From assembly GCA_946479725.1 (NCBI GenBank), contig CAMLHB010000007.1, forward strand, positions 1-28,476: 28,476 nucleotides of DNA. Reading direction: 5' to 3'. The DNA comes from an uncultured Actinomycetes bacterium. Lineage in GTDB: Bacteria > Actinomycetota > Thermoleophilia > Solirubrobacterales > 70-9. The stretch's first letter is position 1. Every line of letters begins with the position of its first letter. This document shows, in pieces, positions 21,639 to 28,476 of the stretch. A program made the position numbers and the translations under genes. The notes under the pieces are model-generated. The model did no database searches and had not been told where the DNA came from. It saw only the letters and a program-made list of their open reading frames with translations.

Positions 21639-23276
21639 GTGCGTGACTTCCTCCTGAACGAATCGATCAAACGGCTTGCCACCGAGGCTGCGACGCGGCT
21701 CAGCTCGCTGGTCGCGATGGGGGAGGAGATCCCGTTCGACATCGCCGCCGATGCCGGCGACGATTCGGCCTTCTACAGCTACGTGCCGATGACCGGCCGC
21801 TACGTCAGCGAGCACACTGAGGAGCTGCGGGCGCTGCCGAGCTTCGGGTCCGCCCGCGAGGCGACCGTGGAAGCGGGCGTCGCCGCGCCTTATCTGGAGG
21901 CGCGCGGCCAGGGGGTGCCGGCCGACCCCGGCGCCCGGGCCGAGCTGATGCTGATCACGTTCTTTGCCGAGCTTTGGGAGGGATCCGCCGGCTTCGCGCT
22001 CGATCGCGAGCGGCTCGAGGGGGCGCTGGCCACGCTCGACGCCGAATCCCGCGATGCCGACGATGCCGAAGTCCTGATGGTCCCCCTCGTGGGGTTGCGG
22101 ATGCCGATGCCGCGCCTGCAGCTGCCCCACGACGTCCGCATCGTCCGCGCCGACTCGATCGAGGCCCCAGTCGAGGCGATGCGCAGCGAGGGGATGGGCC
22201 GCGCCGCCTGGGAGCCGCAGTATCTGGCGGTCGCCGAGCAGGATTCCGAGGGCGGCGTCGAGGGCGCCCTGCAGCAGCTGCGAGAGCTGATCAGCGTGAT
22301 GAGGATGTTCAAGGGCGGCGGCATCGGCCTCGGCCCCTACGCCTTCGCGCCCACCGGCGAAGGATGCTGGCGTCGGATCGCCACCGGCGTCCCGGCCACC
22401 CGTCCCGGCGGCTACCGCCTCAGCGAGGAGGAGGCCGAGGAGCTGATCGAGTTCGGGACCGCACTGGAGGCGCGCCCGGATCCCGACAACGCCCTCACCT
22501 GGGCGGTCGGGCGCTTCGAGATGGGGTGCGAGCGCCCCAGCGCGCTCGAGGGCCTGAGCGACCACCTGCTGGCGATGCGCGCCGTGCTCGAGGGGCACGG
22601 CCCGGTCGGCGCTTCGCTGCCGCTGCGTGCGGCGGCGCTGATCGCCGACGAGGAGATCGACCGGATCGAGGCCGGCGAACGGATCGAGGAGGTGCTCGAG
22701 CTGGAGCGGGCGACGATGAACGGCCGCCCGGTCGAAGGCGCCGTGGCGCTGGCGACGTGGCTCGAGGAAAACGCCCGCAAGCTGCTGCGCCAGGCTGCCC
22801 TCGGTGAGCTCGGCAACGATCTCAGCGCCGTCGCCGACGAGACCCTGATTGTCAGCGGCCTCGCCGAAGGCGACGCCGAGATCATGGTCTCTGCCGAGGA
22901 GACCGCGCCCGAGCCCGAGTTCGTCCCCGAGCCGGAGCCCGACGAGATCTCAATCGAAGCCGTCGAGCCCGAGCTGTCCGCCGAACTTCAACTGCCCGTC
23001 GACGAACTACCGGAGGAGGAGTACGTGGAGCAGGAGACGCGCATCATGGAGCCGGTCCCGGCCGCAGACGAGATCAGGATCACCGCCACCCCCTGGCTGG
23101 AGGAGGTCTCCGAAGCCCGCGGCGAGACGATCGACTGGCCGGCCGACTCCGACCGCGACATCCAGCACCGGGAGAAGATCGACACCCCTCGCGTGCGCCA
23201 CCTCTTCCCGGTCCCCGAGGACGCCGACTGGGAAGTCAGCCACCTCGAGTTCGAGTACTCGCGCCGCGCACGGTAA
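21639..23276 (+). CDS. Uncharacterised 545-aa cytoplasmic protein with acidic C-terminal region
   Basis: I do not recognise a named family. The GTG start at 21639 gives MRDFLLNESIKRLATEAATR. Residues 1-410 look globular and soluble, with no signal or membrane segment. Helical segments near 300-400 (LEGLSDHLLAMRAVLEGHGP, LRAAALIADEEIDRIEAGER) resemble the helical C-terminal (HEPN-like) half of some large bacterial proteins, but the usual RxxxxxH motif is absent, so this is only a guess. Residues ~415-500 are Glu/Pro-rich and probably disordered; the end (VRHLFPVPEDADWEVSHLEF) looks conserved. A 19-nt segment in its 3' part (23074-23092, encoding RITATP) recurs after the next toxin gene. Codon use matches the neighbouring core genes. 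Confidence 0.75.
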   Translation: MRDFLLNESIKRLATEAATRLSSLVAMGEEIPFDIAADAGDDSAFYSYVPMTGRYVSEHTEELRALPSFGSAREATVEAGVAAPYLEARGQGVPADPGARAELMLITFFAELWEGSAGFALDRERLEGALATLDAESRDADDAEVLMVPLVGLRMPMPRLQLPHDVRIVRADSIEAPVEAMRSEGMGRAAWEPQYLAVAEQDSEGGVEGALQQLRELISVMRMFKGGGIGLGPYAFAPTGEGCWRRIATGVPATRPGGYRLSEEEAEELIEFGTALEARPDPDNALTWAVGRFEMGCERPSALEGLSDHLLAMRAVLEGHGPVGASLPLRAAALIADEEIDRIEAGERIEEVLELERATMNGRPVEGAVALATWLEENARKLLRQAALGELGNDLSAVADETLIVSGLAEGDAEIMVSAEETAPEPEFVPEPEPDEISIEAVEPELSAELQLPVDELPEEEYVEQETRIMEPVPAADEIRITATPWLEEVSEARGETIDWPADSDRDIQHREKIDTPRVRHLFPVPEDADWEVSHLEFEYSRRAR

Positions 23277-23300
23277 TCAGCTCGCAAGCCGAGGGGCTCA

Positions 23301-23309
23301 TGCTACCTT
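23301..23309 (+). promoter_or_regulatory. Extended -10 promoter of the second toxin-antitoxin module, leaderless
   Basis: TGC followed by TACCTT (23304-23309) is an extended -10 element, with ATG 23317 exactly 7 nt after it. This matches the geometry at 7993-8009 and supports 23317 rather than 23311 as the antitoxin start. Confidence 0.5.
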
Positions 23310-23316
23310 TATGTAC

Positions 23317-23589
23317 ATGAGCGAGATGGTGGGAGTCGCGGAGCTACGACAGAACCTGAGCGTCTACCTGCGTCGGGTGAAAAAGGGCGAGCGGCTTGTC
23401 GTTACCGATCGCAATCGACCGGTTGCAGAGCTGGGACCAGCTCCCACCACGGGTCCCGACCTGGATCGGCTGATCGCTGAAGGTCGAGTTTCGGCGCCGC
23501 GGCGATCCGGCTTGCCGGAGCCGCTGGAGCTGAAGGGGAATCCCAGTGCCTTGAGCAAAGCCCTCGACGACATCCGCGGCGAACACTGA
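23317..23589 (+). CDS. Type II antitoxin, Phd/YefM family (second module)
   Basis: A 90-aa antitoxin from ATG 23317; ATG 23311 is in frame but falls between the -10 element and the start. The N-terminal fold is clear: MVGVAELRQNLSVYLRRVKKGERLVVTDRNRPVAELGP. The C-terminal part is charged and binds the toxin. It is closely similar in layout to the antitoxin at 8009 (RQNLS.YL..VK.GE...VT.R...VA.L.P), so the two modules are probably paralogous or from a common family pool. The PIN toxin begins 3 bp after its stop. Autoregulation is expected from the family. Confidence 0.87.
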   Translation: MSEMVGVAELRQNLSVYLRRVKKGERLVVTDRNRPVAELGPAPTTGPDLDRLIAEGRVSAPRRSGLPEPLELKGNPSALSKALDDIRGEH

Positions 23590-23592
23590 GTC

Positions 23593-24003
23593 GTGCCTGT
23601 CGTCTATGCGGACGCCTCTGCGCTGGTCAAGCTCGTCCGCGACGAGGCGGAGTCGACGGCTCTTCGCACCTATCTCGACGGCGCTGATCTCGTCAGCAGC
23701 GAGCTGGTGTTGACTGAGATTCCGCGAGCGGTGCGCCGTGCGACGGCGCGGGATCCCCATCTTCCTCTCGATCTGCTGCTGGAGCGTGCCGGCGCTGTGA
23801 TCGAGGTGTTGGGGCTGCGACCGCTGGACCGAGCGATTCTCACCGGCGCGGGGGCGCTGTCCGAGCCGGCGCTGCGCGCGCTCGATGCCATTCACGTCGC
23901 TGCGGCCGTAGATCTCGATCCGATCGACGCCTTCGTGACCTACGACGAGCGTCAGGCCGCAGCCGCGCGGCTGGCGGGGTTGAGAACGATGGCACCTGCC
24001 TGA
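23593..24003 (+). CDS. PIN-domain toxin (VapC-like), second module
   Basis: A 136-aa PIN-domain ribonuclease from a GTG start. The acidic active-site residues are all visible: VVYADASALVKLVRDE, ELVLTEIPRAV, LDAIHVAAAVDL and FVTYDERQAAAA. By family, it cleaves RNA (often tRNA or rRNA) when freed from the antitoxin encoded just upstream. Unlike the toxin at 8290, this copy has a normal start codon and appears intact. Its frame stops at TGA 24001-24003, and the same frame then stays open through a remnant region up to 24168. Confidence 0.9.
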   Translation: MPVVYADASALVKLVRDEAESTALRTYLDGADLVSSELVLTEIPRAVRRATARDPHLPLDLLLERAGAVIEVLGLRPLDRAILTGAGALSEPALRALDAIHVAAAVDLDPIDAFVTYDERQAAAARLAGLRTMAPA

Positions 24004-24168
24004 CTCAGGCTCAGGATCACCGCCACCCCTCCGACGCCGGCGGCCAGGACCGGCGTTCGAGTCGACCGGACGCCGGGGCTGGGCTCGATCGCGCAGTGGA
24101 ACAAGGAATACGGTCACGTCGGCCAGCCCAACGCGATACCCGTGGTCGGCGACTGGGACGGTCTTTAA
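24004..24168 (+). pseudogene. Remnant of a coding sequence (possible FG-GAP/VCBS-like C-terminus)
   Basis: Directly after the toxin stop, the same frame reads on without a start codon: LRITATPPTPAARTG, then IAQWNKEYGHVG and QPNAIPVVGDWDGL, ending in TAA. The last segment resembles the IPVxGDWDG part of FG-GAP/VCBS beta-propeller repeats. With no start codon or ribosome binding site, it is best read as a gene fragment. Its first bases (24011-24029) repeat 19 nt found within the 545-aa gene. Confidence 0.45.
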
Positions 24169-24174
24169 GCGGTT

Positions 24175-25326
24175 TCAGGCCCGGCCCGCCGCCATCTCCA
24201 CCCGCTTCTCGGCCGAGGCGAAGAGGTAGCGGTCGATCTCGGTGAGGCCGCGGAGGTCGTGGACGTCCTCGTCGAGGTAGGGGACGCGGATCACGCAGCT
24301 GGTGCGGAGCTCGTTGGCGAGGTGGTCGATGTTGCGGGCGTCGCGCTCGGCCAGGGCCTGGTAGTCGGCGAAGTTGGCGGCGACGCGCTTGGCGAGGCTC
24401 TCGTCGCCGAGCTTCTCGGCGAGGGCGCTTGGGAGGTCCTCGATCTCGGCGTGCAGCCCGTCGCTGGGGTAGTGGACCTTGTTGACGACGACGCCGCCGA
24501 AGGGGAGGTTCGCCTCGACCAGTTTGCGGTGGAAGTAGACGGCCTCGTCGATCGGCTCGCCCTGGGGGCCGCAGACGACGAGGAAGCAGGTCTCGGGGTC
24601 GGCGAGGAGCTTGTTGACCCGCTTGGCGCGGGCCTGGAAGCCCTCGACCATGCCGCTGAAGGCGTTGAAGAACTCGGCCAGGTCGGCGATCAGGTCGAAG
24701 CCAACCAGGCGCTTGAAGACGCCGAGGACGACGGAGACGCCGCGGCCGGTCACCTTCGCCGCCAGCCCGGTCGGCTTCATGAACATCCGCATCGATTTGC
24801 CCTCGATGAACTGGGTCAGTCGTTTCGGCGCGTCGAGGAAGTCCAGCGCGTTGCGGGTCGGCGGCGTGTCGAGGACGAGGAGGTCGAACTCCCCTTCGGT
24901 GTGCAGCTCGAACAGCTTCTCCATCGCCATGTACTCCTGCGAGCCGGCCAGCGCGCTGGAGATCTGCTGGTAGATCCGGTTGTTCAGCACCCGGTCGCGG
25001 GACTCCTCGTCGGGTGCCTGGCGGGCGATCAGCTCGTCGAAGGTCGCCTTCGCGTCGAGCATCATCGCCCACAGCTCGCCCTTCATCGCGATCCCCTGCT
25101 CCTCGAACAGGGCGGGGTCGACGCGGCGGGCCTCGTTGCCGAGCTCCTCCAGCCCGAGCGAGTCGGCGAGCCGCTTCGCCGGGTCGATCGTCAGCACACA
25201 GACCTTCAACCCCTGGGCGGCCATCCCGGTCGCGATCGCCGCCGAGGTCGTCGTCTTGCCGACCCCGCCGGAGCCGGCGCAGATGCAGATCGACTTGCCC
25301 TCGAGGACTTCGCCGAGCGCCGCCAT
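24175..25326 (-). CDS. Get3/ArsA-like ATPase, second of a pair (BagB/Rv3680-like)
   Basis: A 383-aa ATPase of the ArsA/Get3 group (SIMIBI class). The deviant Walker A CAGSGGVGKTTTSAAIA is near residues 17-33. VCVLTIDPAKRLADSLGL and LLVLDTPPTRNALDFLDAP are the family's switch-region motifs; the latter stands where arsenite-pump ATPases have DTAPTGH. The cysteines of arsenite sensors are not apparent. Length and pairing match Mycobacterium tuberculosis Rv3679-Rv3680, two Get3-like ATPases that act together. The ATG at 25326 shares one base with the previous gene's stop (TGATG); a TTG 3 nt earlier is possible. It is probably co-translated with its partner. Confidence 0.87.
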   Translation of the reverse strand: MAALGEVLEGKSICICAGSGGVGKTTTSAAIATGMAAQGLKVCVLTIDPAKRLADSLGLEELGNEARRVDPALFEEQGIAMKGELWAMMLDAKATFDELIARQAPDEESRDRVLNNRIYQQISSALAGSQEYMAMEKLFELHTEGEFDLLVLDTPPTRNALDFLDAPKRLTQFIEGKSMRMFMKPTGLAAKVTGRGVSVVLGVFKRLVGFDLIADLAEFFNAFSGMVEGFQARAKRVNKLLADPETCFLVVCGPQGEPIDEAVYFHRKLVEANLPFGGVVVNKVHYPSDGLHAEIEDLPSALAEKLGDESLAKRVAANFADYQALAERDARNIDHLANELRTSCVIRVPYLDEDVHDLRGLTEIDRYLFASAEKRVEMAAGRA

Positions 25327-26234
25327 CAACCGAGCTTCCCCGCCAGCTTGCGCGCGGCCTCGACGTCGAGCTCGGGCTCGAAGAGGAAGGGGAGGGCCTT
25401 CACCGGCGCCTCGACGCCGCGCTTCAGGCGCGAGAGCTGCTGGCGCTGGGACTTCGCCCGTCCGTACTCCGAGAGCGCCGCCCGCGCCGCTGCCCTGGCG
25501 GCGCCGTTCTCGTTCTCGGCCAGCGCCGCCAGCTTCTCCGCCTCCTCCTTCTTGAACCGCTCCGGGTAGAGGCCGTTGAGGTAGACGCGGTCGACCGCGA
25601 CCCCGACCTCGTCGCGCAGGTCCTTCTCCAGGGAGATGGACTCGTTGACCGGCATCTCCTCCGGCAGGGCGACGATCGCGGTGCCGGTGTGCTCCTGGTC
25701 GGTGATGAAGCGGTCGAGCTGCTGCGCCTGCGAGTGGATTGGGCCGACCCGGGCGATCGAGGCGAAGGTGCGCGGCGTCTGCAGGAAGCCGACCCCGTGG
25801 CCGGTCGCCGGCGCGTCGACGATCACCAGGTCGTACTTGCGCCCGCTCTTCACCTTGCGGTCGAGCTGCGCCAGCTCCCAGATCTTGCCGATCGTGACCA
25901 GCTCCTTCAGCCCCGGCGTCGCCGCGGCCAGGTAGTTGAAGATGCGGCTGCGGAAGAGCATGTCCCGCATCGCCCGCACCTTCAGCTGCAGCAGCACGTA
26001 CTCGCGCATCGACTCGTCGGGGTCGATCGAGATCGACCAGAGGCTCTCCTCCATCTCGACCTCATGGAAGCCGACGGATGCGTGATCGAAGATCCGCGAG
26101 GCGTTCTCCTGCGAGGAGACCTCGCAGATGATCGTCCGCTTGCCTTCGGAGGCGGCGCGCAGCCCGAGCGCCACCGCCACCGTCGTCTTGCCGACGCCAC
26201 CCTTGCCGGTGACGATCACGAGTCGCTTGTCCAA
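25326..26234 (-). CDS. Get3/ArsA-like ATPase, first of a pair (BagA/Rv3679-like)
   Basis: A 302-aa protein from TTG 26234, beginning MDKRLVIVTGKGGVGKTTVA, which fits the family N-terminus. The frame stays open to TTG 26339 (337 aa), but that would overlap the start of the divergent parA gene, so the shorter form is preferred. The deviant Walker A is TGKGGVGKTT. VIVDAPATGHGVGFLQTP is the switch II-type motif, close to the DTAPTGH signature. The segment HSQAQQLDRFITDQEHTGTA and VALPEEMPVNESISL resemble Rv3679. The pair likely forms a heterodimer that handles a hydrophobic or membrane-protein client, by analogy only. It is followed immediately by its partner gene. Confidence 0.87.
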   Translation of the reverse strand: MDKRLVIVTGKGGVGKTTVAVALGLRAASEGKRTIICEVSSQENASRIFDHASVGFHEVEMEESLWSISIDPDESMREYVLLQLKVRAMRDMLFRSRIFNYLAAATPGLKELVTIGKIWELAQLDRKVKSGRKYDLVIVDAPATGHGVGFLQTPRTFASIARVGPIHSQAQQLDRFITDQEHTGTAIVALPEEMPVNESISLEKDLRDEVGVAVDRVYLNGLYPERFKKEEAEKLAALAENENGAARAAARAALSEYGRAKSQRQQLSRLKRGVEAPVKALPFLFEPELDVEAARKLAGKLG

Positions 26235-26311
26235 TAGGTCGGGGATTGGCTGATTCCTAGCAATTTCGGAGGCCGGCAGGAAAAGCGGGGTCCCATCCGA
26301 ATATCCGCGCA

Positions 26312-27388
26312 ATGGGATTTCTAAGCCGCAAGAAGCCAAAGCCCGCTCCCGTCGAGGTCCATGAGGAGCAGCCGATCGTCGACGAGCTGAGGGAGATGGA
26401 AGACGCTGTGCCCGAGAGGGACGAGGGCGCTCGGCCCGCGGGTCCTGTCTCCGATGGGCCGGCCGAGGTTGTGGCTGAAGGTGGGCCGTCCGAAGAGGTT
26501 GCCCTTCATACCGAGGAGGAGTCTCCGGAGGCTGAGGGGGATGGGCGGATGAAGGCGATCGACCTGATCGCGCCGACCCGGCTGGATTTCCTGGCCGAGA
26601 AAGAGGCGGCGGACCAGCAGCCGGTCAAGACGGCCGAGGTGATCGCCTTCGCCAACCAGAAGGGCGGCGTCGCGAAGACGACGACGACCCTGAACCTGGC
26701 GGTGGCTTTCGCCGAGTCCGGCTACCGGGTCCTCTGCATCGACCTCGACCCGCAGGGGAACCTGACGATGAGCCAGGGGATCGACCCCGACAAGGTCGAG
26801 AAGAGCCTTTACGACGTGCTCGTCAACGACATGCCGATCTCCGAGATCATCGTCAAGCGGGAGATCGACATCGCCGTCGCCTCGATCGACCTGGCCGGGG
26901 CCGAGATCGCGATGAGCACCAAGATCGGACGCGAGCGCTCGCTGGAGAAAGCGCTGAAAGAGGTCTCCGGCGACTATGACTTCGTCTGCATCGATACGCC
27001 GCCGAGCCTCGGCCTGCTGACGATCAACGCGCTCACCGCCGCCAACAAGGTGATCGTCCCGGTCCAGTGCGAGTACCTCTCGATGCGCGGTCTGGTCCAG
27101 CTCCAGAACACCCTGCGAATGATCCAGGAGAACCTCAACCCCGACGTCAAGATCGAGGGGATCCTGCCGACGATGCTCGACTCGCGGACGATCCACGCCA
27201 AGGAGGCGATCGAGATCCTCGAGGAGAACTTCGGCGACCTCGTTTTCCAGTCCCGGATCAAAAAGGCGATCAAATTCGCCGAGGCCCCGGTCAAAGGCGC
27301 CTCCGTGCTCAAGTACGATTCGGACTCGAGCGCCGCGAACTACTACCGGGATCTGGCGAAGGAGGTTCTGTCCCATGGCTCGGCGTAA
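26312..27388 (+). CDS. parA: ParA/Soj-family ATPase with a disordered N-terminal extension
   Basis: A 358-aa protein. Residues 1 to about 105 are acidic, Pro-rich and low complexity, not part of the ParA fold. The ParA core starts near 108: [20 protein letters not shown] (deviant Walker A; Ala in place of the more common Gly before Lys), [16 protein letters not shown] (switch I), [18 protein letters not shown] (Walker B/switch II) and [20 protein letters not shown]. No ParB gene is in view. Its 3' end overlaps the start of the ftsZ extension by 14 nt, so it may act in division or positioning as well as chromosome segregation; that is inference. Its N-terminal extension contains a 31-nt repeat shared with the ftsZ extension. 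Confidence 0.9.
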   Translation: MGFLSRKKPKPAPVEVHEEQPIVDELREMEDAVPERDEGARPAGPVSDGPAEVVAEGGPSEEVALHTEEESPEAEGDGRMKAIDLIAPTRLDFLAEKEAADQQPVKTAEVIAFANQKGGVAKTTTTLNLAVAFAESGYRVLCIDLDPQGNLTMSQGIDPDKVEKSLYDVLVNDMPISEIIVKREIDIAVASIDLAGAEIAMSTKIGRERSLEKALKEVSGDYDFVCIDTPPSLGLLTINALTAANKVIVPVQCEYLSMRGLVQLQNTLRMIQENLNPDVKIEGILPTMLDSRTIHAKEAIEILEENFGDLVFQSRIKKAIKFAEAPVKGASVLKYDSDSSAANYYRDLAKEVLSHGSA

Positions 27389-27548
27389 CAAGCGCGCAAG
27401 CATGCGCGAGGGACCGCTTTCCGACCTCTTCAGGTCGACCTCGGAGGACGCGCCGGTCGATCCCCCGGAGGCGCCTCGCTATGGGCGGGAAGACCCGGCC
27501 GAGGCTAAAAAGCAGCAGGACGAGGGCGCTCGGGACGCGGGTCCTGTC
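26419..27548 (+). repeat. 31-nt near-identical repeat in the disordered N-termini of parA and the ftsZ extension
   Basis: GGACGAGGGCGCTCGG, two variable bases, then CGCGGGTCCTGTC occurs at 26419-26449 and 27518-27548 (29 of 31 identical). It is in the same codon phase in both genes, encoding DEGARxAGPV. The unit contains complementary arms (CGAG/CTCG and GGAC/GTCC). The coordinates span both copies. Confidence 0.7.
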
Positions 27549-27840
27549 GCGGCAGGGGACCCACCATCTCCTCCGGTAGCTAAAGCTTCCTCAGAGACGG
27601 TCCCCCCTACCGCGCCACCCGCGTCAGAGGCGCAGCAGGCTGACCTCCCTCTTCAGCAGGATGAGGCTCCCACCCTTTACGACCACGAGGAAATCGAGGG
27701 CTCGACGGAGTCCGCGCCGGAGCGGTTGAAGCGGGTATTCAATGAGGAGCCGCTGCCCCGGCGGGAGCAGTTCAGTACTGAGAACCCGCGCTACGGGCGC
27801 GAGGAGCCGGCCTATGAGCCGCCGGGGAGCGGCGAGCCGC
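27375..27840 (+). CDS. N-terminal extension of FtsZ, out of frame with the FtsZ core
   Basis: From ATG 27375, overlapping the parA stop by 14 nt, the frame encodes about 155 residues: [19 protein letters not shown], then an acidic, Pro/Ala-rich stretch with the [10 protein letters not shown] repeat, then [20 protein letters not shown] and [16 protein letters not shown]. The composition and the ending suit a natural lead-in to the FtsZ core ([12 protein letters not shown]), but the core is in the next frame (+1). This frame has no stop before the window end, yet beyond 27840 it only reads the FtsZ gene out of frame. Possible causes are a one-base insertion (mutation or sequence error), programmed frameshifting, or separate translation of the core from ATG 27814. 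Confidence 0.55.
27801..27806 (+). promoter_or_regulatory. Shine-Dalgarno that could start the FtsZ core separately
   Basis: GAGGAG lies 7 nt before ATG 27814, which is in frame with the FtsZ core. This is ideal spacing and gives the core its own possible start despite the frame break. Confidence 0.5.
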
Positions 27841-28476
27841 ACCAGCCGGTGATCAAAGTCGTCGGCGTCGGCGGGGCCGGCGTCAACGCGGTCAACCGCA
27901 TGGTCGACGCCCGCATTCCCGGGGTCGAGTTCATGGCTGTCAACACCGATCTTCAGTCGCTGCAGCTCTGCGTCGCCGACGTCACCGTCCACATCGGCGA
28001 CGAGCAGACGCGCGGCCTCGGCGCCGGTGCCGACCCCGAGGTCGGCCACCGCTCGGCCTTCGAGGAGCAGGACAAGATCAAGCGCCTGCTCAAGGGCTCC
28101 GACAAGGTCTTCGTCGCCGCCGGCGCCGGCGGCGGCACCGGCTCGGGCGCCGCCCCGGTCGTCGCCCGCCTCGCCCGCGAGGTCGGCGCCCTGACGGTCG
28201 GCATCGTCACCAACCCGTTCAGCTTCGAGGGCAGCCGTCGCGGCGGTCAGGCCGAGAAGGGCATCGAGGAACTGGCCGCCGAGGTCGACACCCTGATCGT
28301 CGTCCCCAACGACCGCCTGCTCGAAGTGCTCGACCAGCAGACCTCGATGGTCGAGGCCTTCCAGGTCGCCGACGACGTGCTGCGTCAGGGCGTGCAGGGC
28401 ATCTCCGACCTGATCACGCTCCCGGGCCTGATCAACCTCGACTTCGCGGACGTGCGCACGATCATGTCCGACGCCG
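27814..28476 (+). CDS. ftsZ: Cell division protein FtsZ, GTPase core, 3' truncated by the window
   Basis: The tubulin-like GTPase that forms the cytokinetic ring. From ATG 27814 the protein reads [20 protein letters not shown] and continues through [40 protein letters not shown], the tubulin signature [15 protein letters not shown] (T3-T4 loops; Ser in place of the common Thr), [51 protein letters not shown] and [13 protein letters not shown]. The start is uncertain: ATG 27814 has a good Shine-Dalgarno, GTG 27850 would give the minimal core, and an ATG at 27742 is also in frame. The GTP-binding part looks fully functional. The gene lies directly downstream of parA. Confidence 0.92.

Larger units (their letters stand above)
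23074..24029. repeat. 19-nt direct repeat pair enclosing the second toxin-antitoxin module
   Basis: TCAGGATCACCGCCACCCC occurs at 23074-23092 and at 24011-24029, on the same strand and in the same codon phase (RITATP). The copies lie on either side of the 3' end of the 545-aa gene and the antitoxin-toxin pair. The coordinates span both copies. Confidence 0.6.

Noticed and set aside
26235..26339. Longer start (TTG 26339) for the first Get3-like ATPase
   Set aside because: It would overlap the divergent parA start and adds residues without family resemblance; TTG 26234 gives a typical N-terminus.

Overview
The window is very GC-rich and densely packed, with long gene runs on one strand and many ATGA/GTGA stop-start overlaps. 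It has features of a high-GC actinobacterium. My best guess is the class Thermoleophilia (Solirubrobacterales-like). The reasons are the type of secreted beta-propeller protein with a C-terminal FxCRxD-type domain, a pair of Get3/ArsA-like ATPases resembling mycobacterial Rv3679-Rv3680, and a long N-terminal extension in front of an FtsZ core. The taxon is an inference from protein style, not from a marker gene search.

Layout. (1) 2-454: the 3' end of the housekeeping sigma factor. (2) 605-7980: a type IV pilus (T4P) motor block: PilT-like ATPase, PilX-like protein, thioredoxin-fold membrane protein, PilB, a second PilT, and PilC. (3) 8009-8691: a Phd/VapB antitoxin with a PIN toxin. (4) 8699-9505: the pilin unit, made of a long leader carrying a cyclic-di-GMP-I (GEMM-I) riboswitch, the major pilin gene and a strong intrinsic terminator. 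(5) 9537-14676: a secreted beta-propeller/Ig protein, two minor pilins and the prepilin peptidase. (6) 14761-18253: the PilM-PilN-PilO inner-membrane platform plus a PilP-position protein; no secretin is seen, as expected for a monoderm. (7) 18272-24168: an accessory stretch with an HxlR-type regulator behind an 11-bp inverted repeat, two convergent P-loop ATPases with nuclease-like C-termini, an unrecognised 545-aa protein, a second antitoxin/PIN toxin pair and a gene remnant. (8) 24175-28476: a Get3/ArsA-like ATPase pair (minus strand), divergent from a ParA-family gene and an ftsZ cut by the window end.

How it works together. Regions 2, 4, 5 and 6 form an essentially complete T4P system: assembly and retraction motors, platform, processing peptidase, major and minor pilins, and a candidate tip adhesin. 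Two layers of control are visible. Several pilus transcripts are preceded by elements of one form, NNAA-N16-GCCGAT, resembling promoters of the FliA/WhiG (sigma-28) class. The major pilin mRNA also carries a c-di-GMP aptamer. Independently, several accessory genes have a -10 element exactly 7 nt before the start codon, which points to leaderless mRNAs.

Points most worth a second look: the riboswitch on pilA, the shared sigma-28-like promoter pattern, a reading-frame break between the N-terminal extension and the core of FtsZ, a 31-nt near-identical repeat inside both parA and the ftsZ extension, and a 19-nt repeat on either side of the second toxin-antitoxin module.
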